Source: Euphorbia lathyris
Lineage: Eukaryota; Streptophyta; Magnoliopsida; Malpighiales; Euphorbiaceae
Assembly (NCBI RefSeq): GCF_963576675.1
Contig: NC_088911.1
Span: forward strand, 74,739,256-74,803,255
Direction: 5' to 3'
DNA length: 64,000 nt
Shown here: in pieces, positions 1 to 9,885 of the stretch
Position numbering within the stretch: the stretch's first letter is position 1
How the letters are laid out: each line of letters opens with the position of its first letter
The notes under the pieces: generated by a model
What the model was told of the DNA's origin: nothing
Database searches by the model: none
The model's input: only the letters and a program-made list of their open reading frames with translations
Program-made: the position numbers and the translations under genes

Positions 1-264
1 CAAAACTGACCAAGTAAAGAGGTCAAGTTGAGTTGTGCGCGTTGAACGTCTGAGTTCAGGAATAGACTCCAAGTGCTATCTCCTGACTCAAGCTGAGGAA
101 CTGACCTAGTCACATGTTGACTAAGCCATTATCTTGCTATTTACTCAGCGCCGCTGTTCAAACCTTTTTCTTTAGAAAAAGAAGTCTGCCTAAATTGCGA
201 AAAAGTTTAAATAGTTCCTAACCCCCCCTTGGAACTATACTTGCAACTAAACAAGGGACCAACA
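1..264 (+). repeat. 5' LTR of Sirevirus 1, last 264 bp
   Basis: It aligns without gaps to 10119-10382 with about six differences by eye. It ends ...CCAACA directly before the primer-binding site. About 1,070 bp of this LTR lie left of the window, judging from the 1,335-bp 3' LTR. Confidence 0.95.
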
Positions 265-266
265 AG

Positions 267-278
267 TGGTATCAGAGC
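267..278 (+). other. Primer-binding site, initiator tRNA-Met
   Basis: TGGTATCAGAGC lies two bases after the LTR end. This is the standard copia complement to the 3' end of initiator tRNA-Met and would prime minus-strand DNA synthesis. Confidence 0.95.
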
Positions 279-326
279 CTAAAAGCTCACTTTAAAAGGT
301 TTAACAACCTTGAGCTGATCCCTACC

Positions 327-2066
327 ATGGGCGAAAACAGCACTCGGTTTCTCCCTGGAAACCAAACAACTCAAATACTGCCTGAGGGGCTGTCCATTAC
401 TAGGCCTCCCCTATTCTTCGGGTCAAACTATACCTTCTGGAAGAATAGGATGAAAAACTTCATTCAGGCTACAAACATGAGTGCCTGGCTATCTATAGTC
501 CAAGGGCCATTTGTACCTGTTGAGGTTGTGGCTGGCCAAACAGTTATAAAAGCTGAGGCCAAATGGACAGAGGATGATCTTAAGAAGCTTCAAAACCATG
601 CTTCGGCTATCAATATGCTTCACTGTGCGCTCGATGCTGCAGAATATAACAAAATCTCAGGTTGTGAGTCGGCACAAGAGATCTGGAAGAAGCTGGAAGT
701 CACCTACGAGGGAACAAACAAAGTAAAAGAATCCAAGGTGAATCAGCAGATGAGACTGTACGAGCTGTTCGAGATGAACAATGATGAGGGCATTTCAGAC
801 ATGAACGCAAGGTTCACCAACATCATTAATGAGCTCAAGAGACTTGGGAAAATCTTCACTGAGGAAGAACAAGTCAAAAAGATACTCAGGAGTCTTCCAA
901 AAGACTAGCAAGCAAAGAAGACAGCAGTTGAGGAAGCTCAGGATTTAACCACCTACAAATATGACGAACTCATCGGTTCATTGCTGACCCATGAGATATC
1001 CATGAAAAACTTTGAGGTGAAGGAAAAATCTGATGACAAGAAGCAGAAGTCACTTGTCATGAAGGCTGACTCCACTGACGAAAGTTCAACTGATGATGAG
1101 GAGATGGCCATGTTCACAAGAAAGATGAAGAGGCTGTTCAGGAAGAACGACAAATATTCTAAAAAGCCTTACAAAAAATTTGATAAGTATAAGGCTGACT
1201 CAAGCGACAACAAATACAGAAAGGACAGCTCAAAGCCCATTACATGCTTTGAGTGCCATCAAGCTGGCCATATTAAGTCAAACTGCCCCACGCTGAGGAA
1301 AGACAAGAAGAGTGGGAAGAAGGCAATGGTGGCTACTTGGAGTGACAGTGATGAATCTTCATCAACAGAAACTGAGGCCACCGAGTCAGCGAAGATATGC
1401 TTTATGGCTGACGAACTTGCTGAGCCATGCGTCTCTGAGCATGCTGACCCATCCATCGCATCAGATGATGAAGAGCAATCAAATGAGGTAATTTCTCTTC
1501 CCCAGCTCAGAAACGATATGGTTAATGCCCTGAGTGATCTCTATACACTTGTTAAGAAGTGTAATAAAAAGGTTAGAGCACTCAACAGGCGCTGTGACGA
1601 AGTGGAAGAGGTCAAACTGAGTGACCTCAGATACCTTCTTCAGGACAACTCGACTCTGCATGATAACATGAAGATCATGCATGAGTATGTGTCTGAAGTC
1701 CAGACATTTTCAAAGAAACTGAGGAAGGACGTCACAACCATCCAGAACAAACTAAAGGTTCCTAAGAAAAACAACATTCCTCTGAGAACTCAGTACCAAG
1801 GTACTCAGCAGAGATGGAATCCCCAGTGAAAAGTCCAGTGTGACTTTTGTGGGAAGTTAGGACACACTACTAAAGTGTGCTGGCACGCTCAGCACTGGGG
1901 TGCTGACAAGTCAGTAAAAAACCCTAAACAGAAGGCCAGTTGTGACTTCTGTGGAAAGAATGGCCATACTGTCCATGTATGTCGCCATAAAATAAAATAT
2001 GATGCTATACCTATTGCACCTAACAAGTCAGGACCCAAAAAGAATTGGGTACCTAAAAGTAACTAG
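327..2066 (+). pseudogene. gag: Sirevirus 1 gag, interrupted by two stops
   Basis: This encodes the copia Gag structural protein. The N-terminus has the copia Gag-polypeptide pattern (FWKNRMKNF; a long helical region ending in KKILRSLPK). The C-terminal half holds three CCHC knuckles: 1245-1286 (CFECHQAGHIKSNC), 1839-1880 and 1941-1982. Two in-frame stops break it: TAG at 906-908, where Sirevirus 2 has TGG, and TGA at 1827-1829. The frame is otherwise open from ATG 327 to TAG 2064-2066, and the last residues (KNWVPK) are shared with Sirevirus 2, so that final stop is the family's own gag end. Pol begins in another frame five bases later. Splitting the region at each stop would give false separate genes. 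Confidence 0.93.
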
Positions 2067-2071
2067 TTACA

Positions 2072-5000
2072 ATGCAGGTAAGCCTAAGATGTGCCGAGAA
2101 GTCAAAGATGTGGTATATTGACAGCACATGCTCAAGGCATATGACGGGTGATGAAACTCAGTTCATCACGTTTGAACGTAAATGAGGAGGGAGTGTAAGT
2201 TTTGGAGACAACAAGAAGGGTAAGATAGTAGGCTCAGGAACCATCGGAGGTAATCCTACTATTGAATCTGTCTCCCTAGTCAGCGGACTCAAATATAACT
2301 TACTCAGCGTAGCTCAGCTATGTGACAATTGGAGAAAAGTTATATTTGATGCTACTGGATGTAAAATATACGAGGGTAAAACTAATGAGTTAATTTTAAC
2401 TGCCCCTCGGATAGATAATGTCTTTATGCTAGACTTAGAGAAAAAGTTTTCAAAAACTGTGTGCTTAGTAACAAAGGAAGAAAATTCCTGGCTATGGCAC
2501 AGGAGACTTGGTCATGTAAGCATGGACCTCCTGGCCAAACTAGCAAGAAAGCAATTGGTTGAGGGACTGCCTGAACTTAAATTCCAAAAAGATCAATTAT
2601 GCCACGCTTGCCAAGCTGGAAAACAAACCAAACAATCTTTTCACAGTAAAAACATTGTCTCAACTAAACGTCCGTTAGAATTACTACACTTGGATCTCTT
2701 TGGTCCAGTCCAACCGCTGAGTCTGGGTGGAAGAAGATTTTCCTTGGTCATTGTAGATGATTTCTCTCGGTATACGTGGGTTATCTTGCTGACCAGCAAG
2801 GATGAGACCTTTGAGACATTTTCAAATTTGGTTAGAAAAATTGAAAATGAAAAAGACCTAAAATTAGCTCATATCCGTAGTGATAACGGTGGAGAATTCA
2901 AAAACCAAAAGTTCGTTGAATTCTGTGAAGCCAGCGGCATTGACCACCATTTTTCTGCTCCTAGAACACCTCAGCAAAATGGGGTTGTAGAAAGGAAGAA
3001 CAGAACTCTGGTTGAAATAGCCAGGACAATGCTGGATGAGCATAGGCTTCCAAAGTATTTTGGGGGAGAGGCTGTTAACACAGCATGCTACATTCTTAAT
3101 AGGGCTCTAGTTAGACCTATACTCAAGAAAACCCCCTATGAACTTTGGAAAGGACGAAAGCCCAATATTGGATACTTTCGTGCCTTTGGCTGTAGATGTT
3201 TTATTTTAAATACCAAAGATAGCTTAGCAAAGTTTGATTCAAAAGCTGATGAAGCTATCTTTCTGGGCTACTCAACAAACAGCAAAGCATACAGAGTTTT
3301 TAATAAGCGAACTCAAGTTTTAGAAGAGTCAATACATGTAGAGTTCGATGAAACTGACCCTACAGGTAGATACCAGCCGCAGACCGAAGATGATCCAAAC
3401 TCAGTAACCATCGCTGACTCAGAACCAGCTACTGAGTCATTCACGAAAAGGCTGACCAAGAGTAAGAGTGAACCTAAGATTACTTTTACTGACCCATCTA
3501 CTTCTGCAGAGATTGTTGAAACAGGAACAGCACAAGACATGAATCTACCCAAAGAAATAAGGATTCCTAGAGGGCACTCCGAAAGTGCAATCCTTGATTC
3601 TGCTGGGAATACCCTGATGACGAGGAATCAACTCAGGAAGTACCTCAGCAATGTTGCTTTTGTCTCAGTACAAGAACCGAAGAATTTCGCTGAAGCTGAG
3701 TACGATGAATTCTAGATGAACGCAATGCAAGAGGAGCTCGATCAATTTCGAAGAAATGATGTATGGGAGTTAGTGCCTCATCCAAAGAGTCAAAAGACCA
3801 TCGGAACAAGATGGGTCTTCAGGAACAAGATGGACGAACAAGGAAACGTAGTTAGGAACAAAGCAAGGCTTGTAGCTCAGGGCTACAGTCAGCAAGAAGG
3901 TATAGACTACGGCGAGACCTTTGCCCCAGTGGCAAGGCTGGAGGCAATTAGAATATTATATGCATATGCATCTTACATGAATTTTAAATTATTCCAAATG
4001 GATGTCAAAAGTGCATTTCTTAATGGAGTTATAAACGAGGAGGTTTATGTAAATCAACCTCCAGGTTTTGAGGACCCTAAGTTCCCAAACCATGTTTAGA
4101 AACTCAAAAAGGCTCTGTACGCCCTCAAGCAAGCACCACGTGCTTGGTACGAGAGGCTGACCAATTTCCTGCTGACTAGAAATTACGTCAGGGGCAAAGC
4201 TGATACAACCTTATTCATTAAGAAAAAGGGTAAAGATACCCTGCTGGCCCAAATTTATGTTGATGATATAATATTTGGTGCAACTAACGAATCAATGTGC
4301 AAGGAGTTTAGCAAACAAATGCAGACTGAGTTTGAAATGTCTATGATGGGAGAACTCAACTTCTTCCTCGGTCTTCAAATTAAACAAGGAAACAATGGCA
4401 TCTTCATCAGTCAAGCAAAATATGCCAAGGAGATCTTAAAGAAATATGACTTGGAAAATTGCAAGCCAATATCCACTCCTATGGGCACTGACACTGTCCT
4501 CTGCGCTGATGAGAATGGTAAGTCAGTAGACAGCAAGTTATATCGAGGTATGATAGGCTCTCTACTTTACTTAACAGCCAGTAGACCGGACATTCAGTTT
4601 TCAGTATGCTACTGTGCTAGATATCAATCTAACCCTAAGGAATCTCATTACATTGCTGTAAAAAGAATCCTTAGATATTTGCAAAGCTCAGTGAACGCAG
4701 GTTTGTGGTATCCAAATACTCATGATTTTACACTTATCGGATACACTGACGCTGACTATGGACGAGATAAGCTGGAACGTAAAAGCGCCTCTGGAGGATG
4801 CCACTTTTTAGGAAGCTGTCTTGTATCCTGGTTCAGCAAAAATCAGGCGTCAGTAGCCTTATCCACCACTGAAGCTGAGTACATTGCTGCTGGTCACTGT
4901 GTTGCTCAAGTCCTATGGATCAAGCAACAACTTGAAGATTATGGTCTTCAAACGAAGACAATTGAGGTCAAATGTGACAACAAAAGTGCAATTGATCTGT

Positions 5001-5203
5001 CAAAAAACCCAATACAACACAGCAGAATGAAGCATGTCAGCATCCGACATCACTTCATTAGAGACCATGTACTCAAGGGTGAGATTAAGCTGACCTTTGT
5101 CCCAACGGACGAACAGCTTGCAGATATCTTCACGAAGCCACTGGCACGTGAGCAGTTCAGCATACTGAGAGAAGCAATTGGTATGTTTAATCCTCTTCAG
5201 TAA
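2072..5203 (+). pseudogene. pol: Sirevirus 1 pol polyprotein (PR-INT-RT-RH), three stops
   Basis: Domains follow the copia order. The aspartic protease motif is WYIDSTCSRHMTG near 2111-2149, with T in place of the usual G of DSG. Next come the pre-integrase HHCC region (LWHRRLGH...CHAC, from about 2490), integrase with D,D,E residues (LDLFGP, RSDNGGEF, NGVVERKN), RT with [11 protein letters not shown] and YVDD at 4256-4267, and RNase H (YTDADYG, STTEAEYIAAG, KCDNKSAIDL). The ATG at 2072 sits in CAATGCAGGTAAGC and is in the pol frame, -1 to gag. In-frame stops: TGA 2183-2185, TAG 3713-3715 (TGG in copy 2) and TAG 4097-4099 (TAT in copy 2). No frameshift was seen, so damage is limited to point changes. 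Confidence 0.93.
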
Positions 5204-5684
5204 ATTCCTGTGCTAAATGAATATTGAATGCTGAGTGAATTACATGCTGAATGATTTATTGTTTGCTGAGTATCTCATTGAAACTGACTGAATATACAAT
5301 ACTGAGTAAACTTGCACACTGAGTAAATTAGTTTAGAACTTGAACTTAAAATCATCCTTAAATAATGCACTAACCACTCAGAATATCAAACGCTTGACAT
5401 TCTAAATATTGAGTGATTAATCCGTTAGCATAAATGCCAAGCACGCGTATAACCTAGGATGACGTATTCGCCGTAATGTGTCATAAATGCCAGGATCCTT
5501 GTCGGTACATGATCCCAAGGTAAAACTGACACATGGATTTGGTTAAGATCCACACCGTTCAACTTGTCTATAAATTATGGGCATTTCCCCATTTTTTACT
5601 CTTTACGCTTAACAAATTCTCAAGGCTAAGAAATTACTCAAATTTCTCTCTCTCAAATACCTCTATTCTCTCCATCTTAAAAGA
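5204..5684 (+). promoter_or_regulatory. Spacer with putative internal promoter for the extra ORF
   Basis: There is no ORF in this 480-bp spacer. A TATAAAT box lies at 5569-5575, about 110 bp before the ATG at 5685, followed by a pyrimidine-rich CT leader typical of plant 5' UTRs. Upstream, a block around 5440-5490 (ACGCGTATAACC, ATGACGTATT, a stretch with CATAAATGCC) resembles the spacer of Sirevirus 2 at the same distance, where TATAAATA is at 25743-25750. CTGAG/CTGAC words are dense (at least five in the first 200 bp). Keeping TATA, spacing and leader while the rest drifts suggests a real promoter. Whether it is used is inference. Confidence 0.55.
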
Positions 5685-8510
5685 ATGACTAAGCTATCCT
5701 TCAACGTCTCCGGTGCCGACCACCAAAAGTCCAGCTCCGATGAACCTTCACGAAACCCTTCTACACCGAGCAAGGGTAAAACTGGCCAAACCTCTGGCCA
5801 AGGGAAAGCTGTTAAGATCAGGACCTACTCAAAGGTCTTCGACAATGTACGAGAATGGAAGGTAGAACCCTCCAGATGGGTTTCGGAGCACTTTGTACAG
5901 AACGAACAACCATTTGCTGAGTGGATTTCCAAGAATGAATGGACTGGGCTGTTCTCGGTCAGGGATGAGACATATCCTGACCTAGTGAGGGAATTTTACC
6001 ACAACCTCAAGGTTTCCAGTGACTCCGCCGACTACCTGAGCACTGAAGTAAAAGGGAAAACCATCTTCATCAACCCTCTGTACATAGGAAATCTCCTCCA
6101 GCTCAAAACTGAGGGAGTAAGGCTGAGAAAGTCAGGAGATCAGGACAAGACCGACTACGTCCATACCTTCTGCAAACCTGAGGGTCACTCAGGAGAGATC
6201 TCAGTATCTTCGATGGGACAGCATCAGAAGATGGCTCACTACCTGCTGAGCTATTTCATTTACCCAAAGATCAACTGCACTACATCAGCAACCAACTTTG
6301 AACAGTGCTTCATATGGCACATGCTGACGTACACCCCCATCAACATGCCAGTTTTCTTAGTTGCTGGGTTCCTACGCAGCACGGGTACAATGAGGTTGGG
6401 ATCAATCATCACCAGGATCCTCATCGACCACAAGATTGACCTCGAAGGTGAGGAATCTTTCAGAGGAACCGAAATCACAGCTGCCTCGCTGAGGGCACTT
6501 AAATTTGGACAGCCCTTGAAGAAAGGAAAAGCTGCTGCTGCTGTTGGCCAAGCTGATCAGACTGAGGAGACTATTGTTGAGCCTAAGAAAGGGCGAAGAA
6601 CTAAGGCCCCAGTTTCTCGCAAGAGAAAATCTGCTGAGGCACCTAATGCTGTGTCTCCAGCAAAGAGGCAGAGGTCAGCTGGAAAGTCAGCTGAGAAGAG
6701 AAGCAAGCAAGATGAGCCTGACACTGAAGAAGCTGCTGAGCTACCTCAGAAGAAGCAGAAGTCTTCAACACTGGCACCTCTCGGCGTCATACCGACAGAT
6801 TTTATTGTACCGGGTGATTCTCATTTCACTCAATGCCAAGGTACTGATGCTGAGGAACCTGAGGTCCAGTTAGATGACCACTTCATCTCCCAAGTTGAGG
6901 AAGAACTTGATGGAGATAATACTGAGGAAGAAGAAGAAGACGATGAAACCAGCGGTCAGGATGACGCTAAGGAGTCTGAAGAGTATAACAGCGAAATTGA
7001 AGCTGAGGACGCTAACACTGGGTTAGCTGGTGGAGCTGTGCAGACTGACACTGAGTTAGCTGCTGGAGTTGAGCAAGTGGATCAAGCTGACCAGACCCAT
7101 ACTGAGAAAAAAGAACCTACTCACTCAAAAGAACCTGCTCATCATACCTCTCCACCACGTAGAAGGCGAAAGCTGGTTAAGGCCAGTGAGAAAATGGTCA
7201 GTGAACCCCCTTTGCAATCACCATCTATTCCTAAACTTGTCCTCTCCAAGACAAAAAAGGATCCTTCTACCATCCAATTAAAATTTTTCAAACGGCCCTC
7301 AACTTCCTCTACTACAACGCCGTTGGAAAAACAAGCCTCTGTTTCTTCTCAACAGGGACATGCCGAGCATCATACTTCCACTACTTCAACCAGTCAGGTT
7401 GAACCGACCACTGCTCATGTTGTCTCCTCAAGCATGGTGCTGACTCCCCATCCTTCTGCCTTCAGCACAAACAGTGTTCGAGTTAACACCTCTACAACCA
7501 ATCTCTCTGCCGATCACACAACAATTCCTCCATCTCAAGTGCAGATTGAGCAAACTCATCCTGTCACTGACCAGGGTACTCCTTTCACACCCTTCTCTTC
7601 TGGTCATACGGGTGTACATAGGGATGCCACTGAGTCCGGCAAGAAGCTCATCGACTCAGTGCAAGCTCTCATCCAAGATCTTCAACAGTCTGCTTCACCT
7701 GCTGCTGGATCCTCATTCCCAGAGACAACTCAGCTCTCCCAAGTCACTCTACTTCTCAACAAAGTCAAGGGACTCAAGGACCTGCTGAATGTCGTCTTAT
7801 CATTTCAAGCCCAGCAAGCAAAGCAAGACTCACTTGCCAAGTTGGCAGAGATTCAACTGTCCATAATCCAACATCTGAACTCGCTACATCAGCAAGTCCA
7901 GAAGTTATCTGATGTGAACACTGACTACGCCACTTCCTCAGAACTGAAGATGCTTTTTGCTCAGCTGCATACTGAGCAACTCAAGACAAATGAGCAAATG
8001 GTGTCCTATAGTCAGTGCTCAGTTGAGCAAATCAGTGAGGCTGTCAGGCTACTTAACCTGAATAAGCAAGAAATGGATACTGACGCGTTGAAGCAGAATG
8101 AATTGCTGTCCCTCGCACAACAATCCTTCAACCATATCCGTCATAATAATATTCAACGACATCACTATGACTCAGCACTTCTGAAGACATTCCACCAAGT
8201 CTTCGCTGGCCTCTCTGAAGCTCTCATCTGGCAAGCCAAAGCTCAAGCCTTCAGTGTAAATATGCTCAGTGCTGCTGATCTTCATATACCAGTAGAAGTC
8301 TCAGCTGATGGGGTTGCCATTTTTGATGGCGTGAACGAAAGTGCTAACAAACTAAAAGAGCTTTCACAAGAACTTTCTCGTGCTGTCTTAACCGATGCGT
8401 TCAAGCTCCCTGAAGTTGACAAAATGGGGGAGAAAGCGCAAGCTGCCAGAGCTCAGCATGAGCGACGTCAGTACGAGCGAAGTCAGTCACAGGGCAAGAA
8501 AAAGAAATAG
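5685..8510 (+). CDS. Sirevirus extra ('env-like') ORF, 941 aa, intact
   Basis: This open frame sits where SIRE1-type elements carry their env-like ORF. The start ATG follows a CT-rich leader. Residues about 40-270 form a folded-looking domain (WVSEHFVQNEQPFAEWISKN, YPDLVREFYHNL, INPLYIGNLLQL, FEQCFIWHMLTY) like the 'putative plant transposon protein' domain found in several plant elements. Residues about 280-560 are low complexity, rich in K/E/S/T with basic clusters that could act as nuclear signals and an acidic run near 420. Residues about 640-860 are Q/L-rich and probably helical or coiled. The tail ends GKKKK. I see no signal peptide and no membrane segment, so a membrane envelope role is not supported. 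The homologous ORF in Sirevirus 2 is broken. The true function is unknown. Confidence 0.8.
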   Translation: MTKLSFNVSGADHQKSSSDEPSRNPSTPSKGKTGQTSGQGKAVKIRTYSKVFDNVREWKVEPSRWVSEHFVQNEQPFAEWISKNEWTGLFSVRDETYPDLVREFYHNLKVSSDSADYLSTEVKGKTIFINPLYIGNLLQLKTEGVRLRKSGDQDKTDYVHTFCKPEGHSGEISVSSMGQHQKMAHYLLSYFIYPKINCTTSATNFEQCFIWHMLTYTPINMPVFLVAGFLRSTGTMRLGSIITRILIDHKIDLEGEESFRGTEITAASLRALKFGQPLKKGKAAAAVGQADQTEETIVEPKKGRRTKAPVSRKRKSAEAPNAVSPAKRQRSAGKSAEKRSKQDEPDTEEAAELPQKKQKSSTLAPLGVIPTDFIVPGDSHFTQCQGTDAEEPEVQLDDHFISQVEEELDGDNTEEEEEDDETSGQDDAKESEEYNSEIEAEDANTGLAGGAVQTDTELAAGVEQVDQADQTHTEKKEPTHSKEPAHHTSPPRRRRKLVKASEKMVSEPPLQSPSIPKLVLSKTKKDPSTIQLKFFKRPSTSSTTTPLEKQASVSSQQGHAEHHTSTTSTSQVEPTTAHVVSSSMVLTPHPSAFSTNSVRVNTSTTNLSADHTTIPPSQVQIEQTHPVTDQGTPFTPFSSGHTGVHRDATESGKKLIDSVQALIQDLQQSASPAAGSSFPETTQLSQVTLLLNKVKGLKDLLNVVLSFQAQQAKQDSLAKLAEIQLSIIQHLNSLHQQVQKLSDVNTDYATSSELKMLFAQLHTEQLKTNEQMVSYSQCSVEQISEAVRLLNLNKQEMDTDALKQNELLSLAQQSFNHIRHNNIQRHHYDSALLKTFHQVFAGLSEALIWQAKAQAFSVNMLSAADLHIPVEVSADGVAIFDGVNESANKLKELSQELSRAVLTDAFKLPEVDKMGEKAQAARAQHERRQYERSQSQGKKKK

Positions 8511-9047
8511 ATAGACTAGCATGCTTAAGCCACATCTGTGTAACCCATTTTGTCTAGTTTACTTCTTTTGTCTATGTACTTGCTGACTTCTCTCAATATA
8601 TATATCATACTTTATTTCCTGATTTCAATACTGAGTTATGATATATGCTTTTATAGTACTGAGTTACTTTGTATCTTCATCAGCCATACTTAACACTTAT
8701 AATATTTATTGACTAAATGATATGCTGATAACATGTTTGACATCATACTATGATCTTATGAAACATTCTGATAAAGAACTCATTGAACAATAATTTGCTC
8801 AGCGCGCTCTGTATATCTAAAACTTCTGCTTAACACTGAGTAAATAGAATATGTAATATAGCTGACCTACACCTAAAAACTGACCTTAGACTCACTCATT
8901 TAAATTCTTAAATGATGAAATTAAAACTAAGTCAGTAGTGCAACCCTTACGGGGGAGTTTGCTAAATGATATAGGGTCAACTATCATGGGGGAGCTCATA
9001 CTGAGTGCCTTGCTGAATAGTTTTGCCAACATCAAAATGGGGGAGTT
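8511..9047 (+). other. 3' untranslated region with repeated polypurine tracts
   Basis: GGGGGAG tracts occur at 8951-8957, 8988-8994 and 9039-9045; the last lies two bases before the 3' LTR and is the plus-strand primer. The 12-mer AAAATGGGGGAG also occurs inside the extra ORF at 8421-8432. Repeated PPTs are a described Sirevirus trait. CTGAGT/CTGACC words are frequent here. Confidence 0.85.
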
Positions 9048-9633
9048 TGTTGAAATACCTTTCCACATAATTTTGATTTGACAAAATTGTTTAAATATAA
9101 ATTATAACACATATCCTAAACACACTAAGTTTAAATGCTTTGATTTATTCTACTAATGTGTTTGTTCAATGTTGAGTATAAATGTTATAAGTCATAAGGA
9201 TTGGAAGGCCCAAGCCCAATACGGAAACCAAGGCCCAAGTCAAACAACTCAGTACACTCGGCCCGCGTATGTCAAGACGCTGCCGTTTTTGTTCAAAACG
9301 CAACTCAGCAATCGAAAGGATCTAGAAGACCTTCGGGAACAACTTCAAGATGAAGCTGCTGAGTAGTCTCGACAAAGCGTACAAGACAGCAGCTGGCAAA
9401 GGAAAACTTCCAGACAAAGTGTTTCCTCTTTTGGCAAAGTTCAGATGACACAGTATGCTGTCCAATTGACTTTACCATAAAAGGAGAGACCATCTGCTGT
9501 GCTAACCGAGGACAGAAGATACACGATTATGATTGGCCGAGAGCTCTGTGCAAGTCAGGATGACAACGACATATAGTCGTTTCCCTCCAATGGTTATTTC
9601 GAAATTCGAAATGACCGAATGACCAGACGTCTC

Positions 9634-9641
9634 TATAAATA
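9634..9641 (+). promoter_or_regulatory. LTR TATA box of Sirevirus 1
   Basis: TATAAATA lies in a plant-type context (GTCTCTATAAATAGTG) about 590 bp into the LTR. It would start the genomic transcript and mark the U3/R region. Confidence 0.7.
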
Positions 9642-9857
9642 GTGCCATCACAAGCTTCACAACACACAGAACTTGATCAAGCCATTACGCTGACCAAATC
9701 TCTACAAGTTCTGCAAGCAAGAAGCAAAGCAAATTTCTTACACTACATTTTCATATTTGTGTAAAAGTCTAGAGTGATTGTAAATCGTCTAAAGTGTCTT
9801 AGCACATCTTTGTATTAGGACAAAAACACTTATCATTTCTAGAAATAGAAAGGAGAG

Positions 9858-9885
9858 GCTGAGTACTCGGTTTTAAGTACTCAGC
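9858..9885 (+). repeat. CTGAGT-containing hairpin in LTR
   Basis: GCTGAGTACT (9858-9867) and AGTACTCAGC (9876-9885) form a perfect 10-bp stem with an 8-nt loop downstream of the TATA box. Sirevirus 2 has the matching structure at 19836-19860 (CTGAGTACT / AGTACTCAG). Confidence 0.7.

Noticed and set aside
5685..8510. A true retroviral-type envelope glycoprotein
   Set aside because: No signal peptide, no membrane segment and no cysteine pattern; the position alone gave rise to the env-like label.
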